Shown here one piece after another: positions 1 to 7,563 of a DNA stretch of 15,048 nt. Where the stretch lies: contig JBATLL010000115.1 in the NCBI GenBank assembly GCA_049289295.1, positions 1 to 15,048 of the forward strand, written 5' to 3'. The notes under the pieces were generated by a model that was given only the letters and a program-made list of their open reading frames with translations, was not told the origin of the DNA and made no database searches. The stretch comes from BOKV01 sp049289295. Its GTDB lineage: Bacteria; Pseudomonadota; Alphaproteobacteria; Rhizobiales; Rhizobiaceae. Position 1 is the stretch's first letter, and every line of letters begins with the position of its first letter. The position numbers and the translations under genes were made by a program.

Positions 1-1203
1 CTCATGTACAGCCACGATACGTTCGGGCTTGGGCATTTGCGACGCTGCCGCACGATTGCCCATGCCATCGTCGAGCGCTTCAAGGGCGTCAACGTCATCA
101 TCATATCCGGCTCGCAGATCGCAGGAGCTTTCGATTTCCGCGCCCGTGTCGATTTCGTCAAGATTCCCAGCGTCATCAAGCTCTACAATGGCGAGTATGA
201 TTCAATCGGCGAGTATATCGACCTTGAAGACATACTGATGATGCGCAGGCTCATCATCCAGCGCACCGCCGAAGCTTTCCAGCCGGACATGATGATCGTG
301 GACAAGGAGCCGCTCGGCCTCAAGGGCGAGCTCGAACCCACGCTCGCCATGCTGCGCAAGCGCGATTGCAAGGTTGTGCTCGGCCTTCGCGATGTCATGG
401 ATTCTCCGGACAATCTCGAGAAGGAATGGGGACCCAAGAATATCCTGAGCAAGATGGAAGACTATTATGATCGCATCTGGGTCTATGGCCCAGAGCGGTT
501 TTGGAACCCGCTGGACGGGCTCGACATTGCACCAACCCTTCTGGACCGGGTGCATCATGTCGGTTTCCTCCAGCGTGAACTGCCTTCCGCGCTCGGCGAC
601 ATCCACTTCCTGCCGGACAAGTATATTCTCGTCACCGCTGGCGGCGGTGGCGATGGCAGCCAGATGATGGAACAGGTTCTGGCAGCCCGCGAACATGACT
701 GGCAGAACGATTATCCGATCGTCATGGTTCTTGGCCCATTCATGAAATCGGAAAATCGGGAGCGCATTCGGCTTCGCGCTTCGGGACTGGCCAATATCAC
801 TGTTGTCGATTTCGAATCCCGGCTGGAAGTGCTTCTGGCCAATGCCGTCGCGGTCGTCGGCATGTGCGGCTACAACACCTTCTGCGAAGCGCTGTCCTTC
901 GACCGCAAGGCGCTGTTCGTGCCCCGCACCCATCCGCGTCAGGAGCAGTATATTCGTGCCAGCCGTGCGCGGGAACTCGGCCTGTGTGACATGCTGACAC
1001 CCGAAGAAGCATCCATTCCGCAGGTTCTTGCCCGCGCTCTTCGCCGCCTGCCGAACCAGAAGCAGCCCTCCTCGATGCTGCATGACGGCGATCTGGCCGG
1101 CCTGGACGTCATTTGCGACGATATCGACCGCATGCTGAGCGCCAGGGCCGCCCTGACCCACAAGCGGGTCAGACTGTCCGCACAGGTGCCCGCTGGTGAA
1201 TAG
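1..1203 (+). CDS. COG4671-like GT-B glycosyltransferase (5' partial)
   Basis: This is probably a predicted glycosyltransferase of the MJ1255/VC2487-like GT-B group, a cytoplasmic enzyme moving a sugar from a nucleotide donor to an unknown acceptor. The N-terminal glycine-rich loop reads SHDTFGLGHLRRC, as expected for the first Rossmann domain. The second domain begins near ILVTAGGGGDGSQ (about residue 210) and ends with the donor-site stretch MCGYNTFCEALSF (about 285-297), followed by a PRTHPRQEQ segment. The reading frame is open to base 1 and the glycine-rich loop lies only about 10 residues from the ATG at 4. A few residues, such as a first beta strand, are therefore probably missing beyond the window edge. 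The stop overlaps the next gene by 8 bases, so the two are co-translated. It resembles the third gene of the operon (GxGH loop, GYNT), suggesting an old duplication. Family call is good; donor and acceptor are unknown. Confidence 0.85.
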   Translation, partial: LMYSHDTFGLGHLRRCRTIAHAIVERFKGVNVIIISGSQIAGAFDFRARVDFVKIPSVIKLYNGEYDSIGEYIDLEDILMMRRLIIQRTAEAFQPDMMIVDKEPLGLKGELEPTLAMLRKRDCKVVLGLRDVMDSPDNLEKEWGPKNILSKMEDYYDRIWVYGPERFWNPLDGLDIAPTLLDRVHHVGFLQRELPSALGDIHFLPDKYILVTAGGGGDGSQMMEQVLAAREHDWQNDYPIVMVLGPFMKSENRERIRLRASGLANITVVDFESRLEVLLANAVAVVGMCGYNTFCEALSFDRKALFVPRTHPRQEQYIRASRARELGLCDMLTPEEASIPQVLARALRRLPNQKQPSSMLHDGDLAGLDVICDDIDRMLSARAALTHKRVRLSAQVPAGE

Positions 1204-2443
1204 ACGGATCGGCGTGGTTCTCAAGGGCTATCCCCGCCTTTCAGAAACCTTCATTGCCCAGGAAATACTGGAACTGCAGCGCGCTGGATTCGATCTCGAG
1301 ATCATTTCGCTGCGCCGTCCCACCGACAAGGCGATGCACCCGGTGCATAGGGAAATCACCGCGGCCGTTCACTACCTGCCCGAATATCTGCATGAAGAGC
1401 CCATGCGCGTTCTCAAGGCCTGGTGGGCCTGCCGCAGATTGCCCGGCTACCGCAAGGCGTTCTCGACCTTTATCAGGGATCTGCGTCGCGACTTCACGCG
1501 CAACCGGCTGCGCCGCTTCGGCCAGGCTTTGGTTCTGGCCCATGAACGCACGCCTTCGCTCGCCTTCCTCTACGCCCATTTCATCCATACGCCGACATCT
1601 GCTGCCCGCTATGGCGCCATGATGAGCGGGCTCGGATTCGCTGTCTCTTCCCATGCCAAGGACATCTGGACGTCGCCTGCATGGGAACTGAGCGAAAAGC
1701 TTGGTGACTGCGAATGGTGCGTGACCTGCACCAGCGGCGGCCAGACAGAACTGGCGTCACACGCGCCCGATCCAGAGCGGGTCCATCTCGTCTATCATGG
1801 CATCGACCTTTCCCGATTTCCAAGAAGCCCGACCGGGCGAAAGGGCGCGCGCCACCCCGGTTCCCGGCTTGAAATCCTGACCGTGGGCCGCGCCGTTGCC
1901 AAGAAGGGCATCGATACGCTGATCGAGGCACTGGCACTTCTGCCTTCCGGGCTCGACTGGAGATGGACCCATATCGGCGGCGGTCCGCTCAAGGCTGACC
2001 TCATCAAAATGGTTGAAGCGCGCGCGCTTTCCGACCGCTGCCGCTTTCTGGGAGCCCTGCCGCAGGCAGAGGTGCTGGAAGCCTATCGCGGCAGCGATCT
2101 GTTTGTACTGCCCAGCCGCGTCGATGACACTGGCGACCGCGACGGTCTGCCGAACGTGATCGTCGAAGCGCAGTCGCAGGCGCTCGCCGTCATATCCACA
2201 CCGGTCTCGGGCATTCCCGAACTCATCGAGGATGGGCGCAACGGCATCCTCGTGGAACCCCAGCGGCCACAACTGCTTGCCGATGCCATCGAGCGCCTGG
2301 CTTTGGACGCTGGATTGCGCAACCACCTTGGCCAGGCGGGAGAGGCAATCGTGCGCTCCCGTTTCGATCACAAGCAGGCAATCGTCAAGCTCGTCGCCCT
2401 GCTGAAGGGTTCGCTTGGTGAAGGATCCGGCCAACATGGCTGA
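1196..2443 (+). CDS. GT4-family glycosyltransferase (WcaL-like)
   Basis: This is a retaining GT-B glycosyltransferase of family GT4, 415 residues, which is usual for the family. The N-terminus carries KGYPRLSETFIAQEI (about residues 10-24), typical of WcaL/colanic-acid-type enzymes. The C-terminal nucleotide-sugar domain starts near LTVGRAVAKKGIDTLIEAL (about 227-245). The donor motif is DGLPNVIVEAQ: the usual E-x7-E pair appears as D316-x7-E324, a conservative change also known in this family. GGGPLKADL (about 262-270) is the other typical glycine-rich loop. The GTG start at 1196 overlaps the previous stop by 8 bases (GTGAATAG), and no better start lies nearby. It sits between two COG4671-like enzymes, so it probably adds one sugar in a shared glycan pathway. 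The acceptor is unknown. Confidence 0.9.
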   Translation: MNRRIGVVLKGYPRLSETFIAQEILELQRAGFDLEIISLRRPTDKAMHPVHREITAAVHYLPEYLHEEPMRVLKAWWACRRLPGYRKAFSTFIRDLRRDFTRNRLRRFGQALVLAHERTPSLAFLYAHFIHTPTSAARYGAMMSGLGFAVSSHAKDIWTSPAWELSEKLGDCEWCVTCTSGGQTELASHAPDPERVHLVYHGIDLSRFPRSPTGRKGARHPGSRLEILTVGRAVAKKGIDTLIEALALLPSGLDWRWTHIGGGPLKADLIKMVEARALSDRCRFLGALPQAEVLEAYRGSDLFVLPSRVDDTGDRDGLPNVIVEAQSQALAVISTPVSGIPELIEDGRNGILVEPQRPQLLADAIERLALDAGLRNHLGQAGEAIVRSRFDHKQAIVKLVALLKGSLGEGSGQHG

Positions 2444-3611
2444 GCCGCCCGTCATCCTGTTTTATGTCCAGCACCTCCTGGGAATTGGCCATGTGTTTCG
2501 CGCAACCCGTATCGCGCGCGAACTTGTGAAACGCGGTGCGCTCGTCCACATGGCCTGGGGTGGCACGCGGCTGCCTTCCATCGCGCTGGAAGGTCTGGCA
2601 ATGACTTTCCTGGAACCAGTGCGCGTGAGCGGTGCAGATTTCCAGAATCTGGTGCAGGAGGATGGCTCGCCTGTCGATGAAGATTTCAAGGCGTCGCGCC
2701 GTGATGCCTTGCTGGACCTGCTTGATAAGGTTCGCCCGAAAATGGTGGTCACCGAGGCCTATCCGTTCGGCCGACGCCAGATGCGTTTCGAACTGGAGCC
2801 GTTGATGCAGGCCGCGCATGCCATGAACCCGCGACCGTTCGCGGTCTCATCCATCCGCGATATCATGACGGAGAACCGGGCACCGAAACGCGTGCGCGAA
2901 TCCATCGATACGTTCAAGGCCTGGTTTGACCTGCTCATCGTGCATGGTGATCCTGACCTGGTGCGTATCGAGGACACGTTGCAGGGTGCCGATGAAATCC
3001 TCGACAAGGTGGTCTATGGCGGCATTGTCACGCCAGACGCGCCGGACATGTCCGTTCCGCCCTCGATTGATGCAGACGTGGTCGTGTCAGCCGGTGGTGG
3101 TGCCGTAGGCCATGCCCTGACCGCTGCAGCGATAGGAGCGATGCGCCATTGCAAGGCCTTTCCCGGCAAATGGCTGCTGGTTGTCGGCCCGGAGCGCCCG
3201 GCAGAAGATACCGAAAAACTCGGGCAGATGGCCGAACCCGGCATGCAGGTCGTGCGCTTCGTCCCCGATCTCGCACGCGTCATTGCGGGCGCGAAGGTTT
3301 CCGTCTCGCGATCCGGCTACAATACGGTTGGTGATTTGTTGCGCGCCCGCACACGCAGCGTTCTCGTGCCTTTTGCCGGCGGTCGCGAGACCGAACAGCT
3401 CCGGCGCGCTGAAATGCTCGCTGCAAAGGGTATCGTGACGATGATGCGCGATGAGGAACTGACGCCGCAAACGCTGGCGGCAGCCGTTGACCGCGCCGCA
3501 TCCTTGCCAGCGCTTGACGCTGCCTTCCGGCTGGAAGGTGCTGCGCAAGCGGCAGATATCTTGTTGGAAAGACTTGCAGATTTCTCATCCCGTTCATCTG
3601 GCAAGGCCTGA
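2436..3611 (+). CDS. COG4671-like GT-B glycosyltransferase
   Basis: This is a second predicted glycosyltransferase of the MJ1255/VC2487-like group, about 391 residues. The N-terminal loop is YVQHLLGIGHVFRATRIA (about residues 10-27). The second domain opens with DVVVSAGGGAVGHALTAAA (about 215-233). The donor-site segment is VSRSGYNTVGDLLRAR, followed by VLVPFAGGRETEQLRRAEML, as in UDP-sugar GT-B enzymes. Starts at TTG 2415 and GTG 2418 are also open. I prefer ATG 2436 because it has GAAGGA about 10 bases upstream, begins directly before the first beta strand, and repeats the 8-base overlap (ATGGCTGA) of the preceding junction. It is the last gene of the operon. A short dyad at 3615-3629 follows the stop and could weakly terminate transcription. 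Substrate is unknown. Confidence 0.85.
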   Translation: MAEPPVILFYVQHLLGIGHVFRATRIARELVKRGALVHMAWGGTRLPSIALEGLAMTFLEPVRVSGADFQNLVQEDGSPVDEDFKASRRDALLDLLDKVRPKMVVTEAYPFGRRQMRFELEPLMQAAHAMNPRPFAVSSIRDIMTENRAPKRVRESIDTFKAWFDLLIVHGDPDLVRIEDTLQGADEILDKVVYGGIVTPDAPDMSVPPSIDADVVVSAGGGAVGHALTAAAIGAMRHCKAFPGKWLLVVGPERPAEDTEKLGQMAEPGMQVVRFVPDLARVIAGAKVSVSRSGYNTVGDLLRARTRSVLVPFAGGRETEQLRRAEMLAAKGIVTMMRDEELTPQTLAAAVDRAASLPALDAAFRLEGAAQAADILLERLADFSSRSSGKA

Positions 3612-3614
3612 AGT

Positions 3615-3629
3615 CTGGAATCATTCCAG
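3615..3629 (+). repeat. 15-base dyad after the glycosyltransferase operon
   Basis: CTGGAATCATTCCAG is a perfect palindrome of 7-base arms around one base, lying 3 bases after the stop codon at 3611. It is followed by a pyrimidine-rich stretch rather than a clean T run, so it is at best a weak terminator. It lies directly before the Irr box and shares the GGAA/TTCC half-site, so it could instead be part of that regulatory region. Confidence 0.4.
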
Positions 3630-3646
3630 TTTGGAATTCTTCTAAA
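3630..3646 (+). promoter_or_regulatory. Irr box / iron control element (ICE)
   Basis: TTTGGAA-TTC-TTCTAAA matches the ICE consensus TTTRGAAYNRTTCYAAA (recalled from comparative work on alphaproteobacterial iron regulation) at all but one position. Irr is a Fur-family regulator that accumulates in iron-starved cells. The box lies 110 bases before the iron-binding-protein start and about 24 bases upstream of a possible -35 element. An upstream position suits activation under iron limitation better than repression. The site is read from sequence; direction of regulation is inferred. Confidence 0.7.
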
Positions 3647-3670
3647 ATATTGAAAACAAACATCTTTTTA

Positions 3671-3699
3671 TTGACTTGTATCAAGGCTGCAAGTATCGG
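3671..3699 (+). promoter_or_regulatory. Possible sigma-70-type promoter of the iron-binding-protein gene
   Basis: TTGACT (3671-3676), a 17-base spacer and TATCGG (3694-3699) form a plausible housekeeping promoter with a good -35 and a poor -10. A weak -10 fits dependence on an activator such as Irr bound at the box upstream. The -35 is also part of a small dyad, TTGA-N6-TCAA (3671-3684), of unknown meaning. Confidence 0.4.
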
Positions 3700-3755
3700 G
3701 ATGGTGTCTGAAACCCTGATTGCGCTGCCTTTAACAGCGCGTATTGGAGACTGAA

Positions 3756-4796
3756 ATGAACACCAGAAAAGTCGCTGTCCTGCTGGGCAGCATGTCGCTT
3801 GCCGCTCTTTTTGCGCATTCGACCGCCAACGCGGAGCAGGTAAACATCTATTCATACCGCCAGCCTGAACTGATCAAGCCGCTGACCGACGCGTTCACGG
3901 CAAAGACGGGGATAACGGCGAACGTCCTGTTCCTCGACAAGGGCCTGGAAGAGCGGATCGAGGCCGAAGGCGCCAATTCGCCCGCCGATGTGATCCTGTC
4001 CGTCGATATCGGCAAGGTTGTCATCGCCAAGGAAAAGGGCCTGACCGCGCCGCTCGACAATCCCGTGATTGAAGCTGCCATTCCAGCAGAGTTCCGTGAC
4101 AGCGCCAACCAGTGGTTCGGTCTCACGACACGGGGCAGGGTGGTCTATGCCTCTCGCGACCGGGTTGGCCAGGATTCCATCACCTATGAGGAACTGGCCG
4201 ATCCGAAGTGGAAGGGCCGCATCTGTATCCGCGATGGCCAGCACAGCTACAATCTCGGACTGTTTGCCTCGATGATCGCCCACAAGGGCGCAGAGGAAGC
4301 TGAAAAATGGCTTTCAGCCGTCAAACAGAATCTTGCGCGCAGGCCTGCGGGGAATGACCGTGAGCAGGCCAAGTCGATCCATTCAGGCGAATGCGATATC
4401 GCCATCGGCAACACCTACTATGTCGGTTTGATGATGACCAACGACAAGGAGCCGGAGCAGAAGGATTGGGCGAAGTCGATCAAGGTCCTGTTCCCCAACG
4501 CAGACGACCGTGGCACCCATGTCAACATTTCCGCCATGGCGCTGGTCAAGACTGCTCCCAATCGTGACAGCGCCATCAAGCTGATGGAATTCCTTTCAAG
4601 CGCCAAAGCCCAGGAAATCTATGCAGCGCAGGTGTTTGAATATCCGGTGATGCCAGGTGCCCAGGTTTCCGATCTGGTCAAGTCATTCGGTACCCTGAAA
4701 GCCGACAGGCTGCGACTGGAAGAAATCGCGAAGTACCGCAAGCTTGCCTCGGAACTGGTTGACAAGACCGGGTTCAACGATGGTCCGGGAAGCTGA
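3756..4796 (+). CDS. Periplasmic Fe(3+) ABC transporter substrate-binding protein (FbpA/AfuA type)
   Basis: This is probably a periplasmic ferric-ion-binding protein that delivers Fe(3+) to an inner-membrane ABC permease. The 346-residue precursor starts with a Sec signal peptide: MNTRK, a hydrophobic core, and a likely cut after ANA at residue 26. The mature protein begins EQVNIYSYRQPELIKPL, typical of the family. A tandem tyrosine pair in GNTYYVG falls at residues 221-222, which is 195-196 after signal removal. These are the same numbers as the iron-binding tyrosines of Neisseria FbpA. The ATG at 3756 has TTGGAGA 5-11 bases upstream; an in-frame TTG at 3744 would bury that site and lengthen the signal peptide. 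An Irr box and a strong terminator flank it, so it looks monocistronic. No permease or ATPase gene is nearby. A role for another metal or a small organic ligand is possible but less likely. Confidence 0.88.
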   Translation: MNTRKVAVLLGSMSLAALFAHSTANAEQVNIYSYRQPELIKPLTDAFTAKTGITANVLFLDKGLEERIEAEGANSPADVILSVDIGKVVIAKEKGLTAPLDNPVIEAAIPAEFRDSANQWFGLTTRGRVVYASRDRVGQDSITYEELADPKWKGRICIRDGQHSYNLGLFASMIAHKGAEEAEKWLSAVKQNLARRPAGNDREQAKSIHSGECDIAIGNTYYVGLMMTNDKEPEQKDWAKSIKVLFPNADDRGTHVNISAMALVKTAPNRDSAIKLMEFLSSAKAQEIYAAQVFEYPVMPGAQVSDLVKSFGTLKADRLRLEEIAKYRKLASELVDKTGFNDGPGS

Positions 4797-4828
4797 GCGA
4801 AACCCGAAAGTACCGGGACTGCAAAACG

Positions 4829-4855
4829 AAAGACCGGCGCCAGCGCCGGTCTTTT
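4829..4855. terminator. Bidirectional Rho-independent terminator
   Basis: A perfect 12-base-pair inverted repeat (AAAGACCGGCGC and its complement, 4829-4840 and 4843-4854) has a GC-rich core and a T tract on the + side. The - strand continues TTTCGTTTTG after the stem. It therefore can end both the iron-binding-protein transcript and the converging DUF2177 transcript. Confidence 0.9.
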
Positions 4856-4892
4856 GATTCCTGTAACCGCTTGTCGCCGCAGGAGATGAGCT

Positions 4893-5300
4893 TCAGATTT
4901 CTGCCAGTTGTGCGGTGATGAGATAACCCATGACGGCCGAAGCACAGGTAAGCGCCGTTCCCCAGGCAATGTCGACAATCGCCACGGAAACGGGCCAGTT
5001 CTTCAGGGTTGCGAAGTTGGTCATGTCATATGTTGCATAGGCAAAGAACCCGAACAGCGCGCCGTAGATCGCTGCGGTCGCAACCGTGCCCGATTTCATT
5101 GCCGGGTTCACGGCGAATATGACAATCCCTGCAACATAGATCGCGTAGAACAGGGCGGCTGCAGTCAGGTTGGGGCGTTCGAGCAGCAGTTCGCCCAGCC
5201 TGTCGGCGTAAAATCGCCGCGCAACATGGGCTAGCCAGATATAGTCGATGATGAAAAAGACGGTGGCGCTCGCGCCATAGGCGATGATGTAACGACTCAT
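4893..5300 (-). CDS. DUF2177 family inner-membrane protein
   Basis: This is a small integral membrane protein of 135 residues with about four hydrophobic segments (roughly residues 5-23, 47-65, 75-92 and 105-128). It carries family features FFIIDYIWLAHVARRFY near the N-terminus and GFFAYATYDMTNFATLKNWP in the middle. The biochemical function of DUF2177 is not known. The ATG at 5300 has GGAAG six bases upstream. An ECF-type promoter, identical in layout to those of the sigma operon and of the divergent oxidoreductase operon, lies just upstream and leaves a leader of only about 20 bases. This places the protein in the ChrR-controlled response, where a membrane or lipid role is a reasonable inference. 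Confidence 0.85.
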   Translation of the reverse strand: MSRYIIAYGASATVFFIIDYIWLAHVARRFYADRLGELLLERPNLTAAALFYAIYVAGIVIFAVNPAMKSGTVATAAIYGALFGFFAYATYDMTNFATLKNWPVSVAIVDIAWGTALTCASAVMGYLITAQLAEI

Positions 5301-5325
5301 GATCAGCTTCCGATTGGTTCGACCC

Positions 5326-5354
5326 TGATACGGGTCGCCTGGCGTTTCGGATCA
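5326..5354 (-). promoter_or_regulatory. ECF (RpoE/ChrR-type) promoter of the DUF2177 gene
   Basis: Read on the - strand: TGATCC (5349-5354), 16 bases, then CGTATCA (5326-5332). This matches the ECF11/RpoE pattern as I recall it (TGATCC and CGTA). Spacing and both boxes are the same as at the other two sites in this window. An inverted repeat CGACCC-N6-GGGTCG (5320-5337) covers the -10 box and could be an operator, a leader hairpin or chance. Confidence 0.82.
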
Positions 5355-5389
5355 CATGGAAAATCTGGAGCGCAAGGCAGATGCCAATG

Positions 5390-5418
5390 TGATCCGATTG
5401 CCTGTCACTCGCGTATCA
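5390..5418 (+). promoter_or_regulatory. ECF (RpoE/ChrR-type) promoter of the oxidoreductase-DUF1365 operon
   Basis: TGATCC (5390-5395), 16 bases, then CGTATCA (5412-5418). The predicted start of transcription lies about 20 bases before the ATG at 5445. It stands back to back with the DUF2177 promoter, the two -35 boxes being 35 bases apart, so one sigma factor should fire both genes from the 144-base intergenic region. Confidence 0.82.
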
Positions 5419-5444
5419 CCCTTGAGAAAGCATCAGGGGTAATC

Positions 5445-6773
5445 ATGAAATCCATGAACATAGCAATTGTCGGCTCCGGAATTTCCGGATTGTCGGCAGC
5501 GTGGCTCTTGTCTTCAAGGCACCGGGTTACGGTCTTTGAAGCCGGTCCCAATCCGGGCGGGCACGCCAACACGCTTGATGTGTCCACCCCTGACGGGCCG
5601 GTCGGCGTTGATACCGGCTTCATCGTCTACAACGAGCGCAACTATCCCAATCTCGTGGCGTTGTTTGACCATCTGGGCGTGGCTTCGAACGAAACAGAAA
5701 TGAGTTTCGCGCTTTCCTTCAACAGGGGCACTTACGAATATGCCGGCTCCGGTATGAGCGGTTTCTTCGGTCAGCGCAGGAACCTTGCCAGCCCTCGCCA
5801 CTGGAAACTGCTTGGCGAGATTTCCCGCTTCTTCCGCACCGCGCAGTCCCGCATCGCCTGCTATCCTGAAGGAACGAGCCTGCGCAGCTTCCTGCAAAAC
5901 GAAGCCTATTCCGATGCTTTTGTCGTTGATCACATCGTGCCCATGGGCGCGGCGATCTGGTCGACCAACATGATGGACATGCAGGATTTCCCAGCGAGCA
6001 GCTTCGTCGATTTCTATGCCAATCACGGCATGCTTCAATTTCGCCGTCGCCCGATCTGGCGCACGGTGAAAGGTGGCAGTCGCAATTATGTCAACGCCCT
6101 CATCAGGGATGGCGGCTTCGAAATGATTTGCGACACGCCGGTCGAGCGCATCACACGCAATGACAGGTACATCTACATCACCGACAGGAACGGCGTCGCG
6201 CGAATGTTCGATCACGTGATCCTGGCAACCCATGCAGATCAGGCATTGAAACTGCTGAACGAGCCAGATGCCCTGGAGGAAAACCTCCTGTCGGCGTTCC
6301 CTTACCAGAAGAACCGGGCCGTCCTGCACCGCGATCCCCGGCTGCTGCCAAGGCGGCGTGCCTTGTGGTCGAGCTGGAACTACATGAAGAATGGCGATGG
6401 ATTTGAGGCTGATCTGTCACTCACCTACTGGATGAACCGCCTGCAGAGACTGCCGACGCAAACCGACCTGTTCGTGACACTCAATCCGACGATGGAAATC
6501 AACGCCAAGGCGATCGACGCGGTCATCGACTATGACCACCCGGCATTTTCCGCCCAAACCACGAGGGCGCAACGCGAACTCTGGTCGCTTCAGGGTCGCC
6601 GCCGCACCTGGTTCTGCGGCTCCTATTTCGGTTTCGGCTTTCACGAGGACGGTATCCAGAGCGGCCTTGCGGTTGCCGAGCAACTGGGTGGCGTGCGACG
6701 ACCCTGGCAGGTGGACAATGAATCGGCAAGGATTCCTTCTGCTCCGACCGCAATCGCGGAGGCTGCGGAATGA
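5445..6773 (+). CDS. FAD-dependent oxidoreductase (flavin amine oxidase-like)
   Basis: This is a 442-residue flavoprotein of the amine oxidase / desaturase-like superfamily. The dinucleotide-binding motif IVGSGISGLSAAW (residues 8-20) is followed by VTVFEAGPNPGGHANT, supplying the ribose-binding acid and the GG doublet. The C-terminal FAD motif is FCGSYFGFGFHEDGIQSGLAVAEQL (near residues 388-412, described from its key glycines and the HEDG turn). Homologues are commonly linked to DUF1365 and cyclopropane-fatty-acid-synthase-like genes. Related ChrR-regulated genes of Rhodobacter sphaeroides take part in furan fatty acid synthesis (UfaD/UfaO/UfaM), but I cannot match this gene to one of those names. 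ATG 5445 has AGGGG five bases upstream; ATG 5454 would be too far away. The 3' end overlaps the DUF1365 gene by 4 bases. Substrate, perhaps a phospholipid acyl chain, is inferred. Confidence 0.87.
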   Translation: MKSMNIAIVGSGISGLSAAWLLSSRHRVTVFEAGPNPGGHANTLDVSTPDGPVGVDTGFIVYNERNYPNLVALFDHLGVASNETEMSFALSFNRGTYEYAGSGMSGFFGQRRNLASPRHWKLLGEISRFFRTAQSRIACYPEGTSLRSFLQNEAYSDAFVVDHIVPMGAAIWSTNMMDMQDFPASSFVDFYANHGMLQFRRRPIWRTVKGGSRNYVNALIRDGGFEMICDTPVERITRNDRYIYITDRNGVARMFDHVILATHADQALKLLNEPDALEENLLSAFPYQKNRAVLHRDPRLLPRRRALWSSWNYMKNGDGFEADLSLTYWMNRLQRLPTQTDLFVTLNPTMEINAKAIDAVIDYDHPAFSAQTTRAQRELWSLQGRRRTWFCGSYFGFGFHEDGIQSGLAVAEQLGGVRRPWQVDNESARIPSAPTAIAEAAE

Positions 6774-7552
6774 ACCAGCCGCAAAGCGGGCTCTACATGG
6801 GGGACGTGGTGCACCGGCGCCTGCGCCCGGTCAGACATGCGCTGAAATACCGTGTGTTTTCCCTGATGGTCGATATCGATGAACTGCCTGGAATTGACGC
6901 CCGGTTGCGTCTCTTTTCGCGAAACAGGTTCAATCTGTTCAGCCTGCACGACAGCGACCATGGCAATGGCGAACCGCTGCCGGCTTATCTGCGTTCTGTG
7001 GCTGCGCAAGCCGGCTTCGCCGAGCGTGTGTGTCGCTTCATGATGCTGTGCTATCCACGTATCCTGGGATACGGGTTCAATCCGCTGACCGTCTATTTTG
7101 GCCTCGATGCCGATGGTCAGGTGCAACTGATGATCTACGAGGTCAACAACACGTTCGGCGCGCGCCAGACCTATGTCCTGCCAGCCGAGCCGGACGCCAA
7201 CGGCCTTGTTGCGCAAAGTTGCGCCAAGAGCCTGTACGTTTCGCCATTCAACGCTGTTGAGGGAACCTATGGCTTTCACGTGACGCGGCCCGGCGAGAAG
7301 CTGACCGTCGGCGTCACCCTGCGCGATGGCGAAGGCCCTTTGCTGTTAACCCATTTCCGGGCAGAGCGTCGCTCACTCAGCGATGCGATGCTGCTGCGGA
7401 TGCTCCTGTCCACCGGATGGATGACGGCAAAGGTGATGGCGGGAATTCATTTCGAGGCAGCAAGGCTTTGGCTGAAGGGCCTGCCCCTGGTGAAAAGGCC
7501 GAAGGGCAAGACGCATGCCACGGCATATTTCGGCAAACCTGCCAACAACTGA
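6770..7552 (+). CDS. DUF1365 domain-containing protein
   Basis: This is a 260-residue protein of the DUF1365 family, full length. It shows the typical start GDVVHRRLRPVRHALKYRVF (residues 11-30), then MVDIDELP, LFSLHDSDHG and, in the middle, RILGYGFNPLTVYFGLD and YEVNNTFGARQTYVL. No accepted enzymatic activity is known to me; the family constantly accompanies an FAD oxidoreductase and a fatty-acid methyltransferase, so a part in lipid modification is likely. Translation is coupled to the preceding gene through an ATGA overlap, with GGAGG seven bases before the ATG. The gene ends 11 bases from the end of the converging SDR gene. No strong terminator is visible between them; the only symmetry is AACTGA/TCAGTT around the two stop codons (7547-7569). 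Confidence 0.87.
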   Translation: MNQPQSGLYMGDVVHRRLRPVRHALKYRVFSLMVDIDELPGIDARLRLFSRNRFNLFSLHDSDHGNGEPLPAYLRSVAAQAGFAERVCRFMMLCYPRILGYGFNPLTVYFGLDADGQVQLMIYEVNNTFGARQTYVLPAEPDANGLVAQSCAKSLYVSPFNAVEGTYGFHVTRPGEKLTVGVTLRDGEGPLLLTHFRAERRSLSDAMLLRMLLSTGWMTAKVMAGIHFEAARLWLKGLPLVKRPKGKTHATAYFGKPANN

Positions 7553-7563
7553 TGCAGCAACAG

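Noticed and set aside
202..1224. 340-codon open frame on the - strand opposite the first glycosyltransferase.
   Set aside because: It is antisense to a well-supported gene, shows no recognisable motif and has the composition expected of a mirrored high-GC coding frame.
3609..3623. TGA-N9-TCA, the core of the RirA iron-responsive operator.
   Set aside because: Only six fixed bases, the TGA is the stop codon of the preceding gene, and it lies far upstream of the promoter; the nearby Irr box is much stronger.
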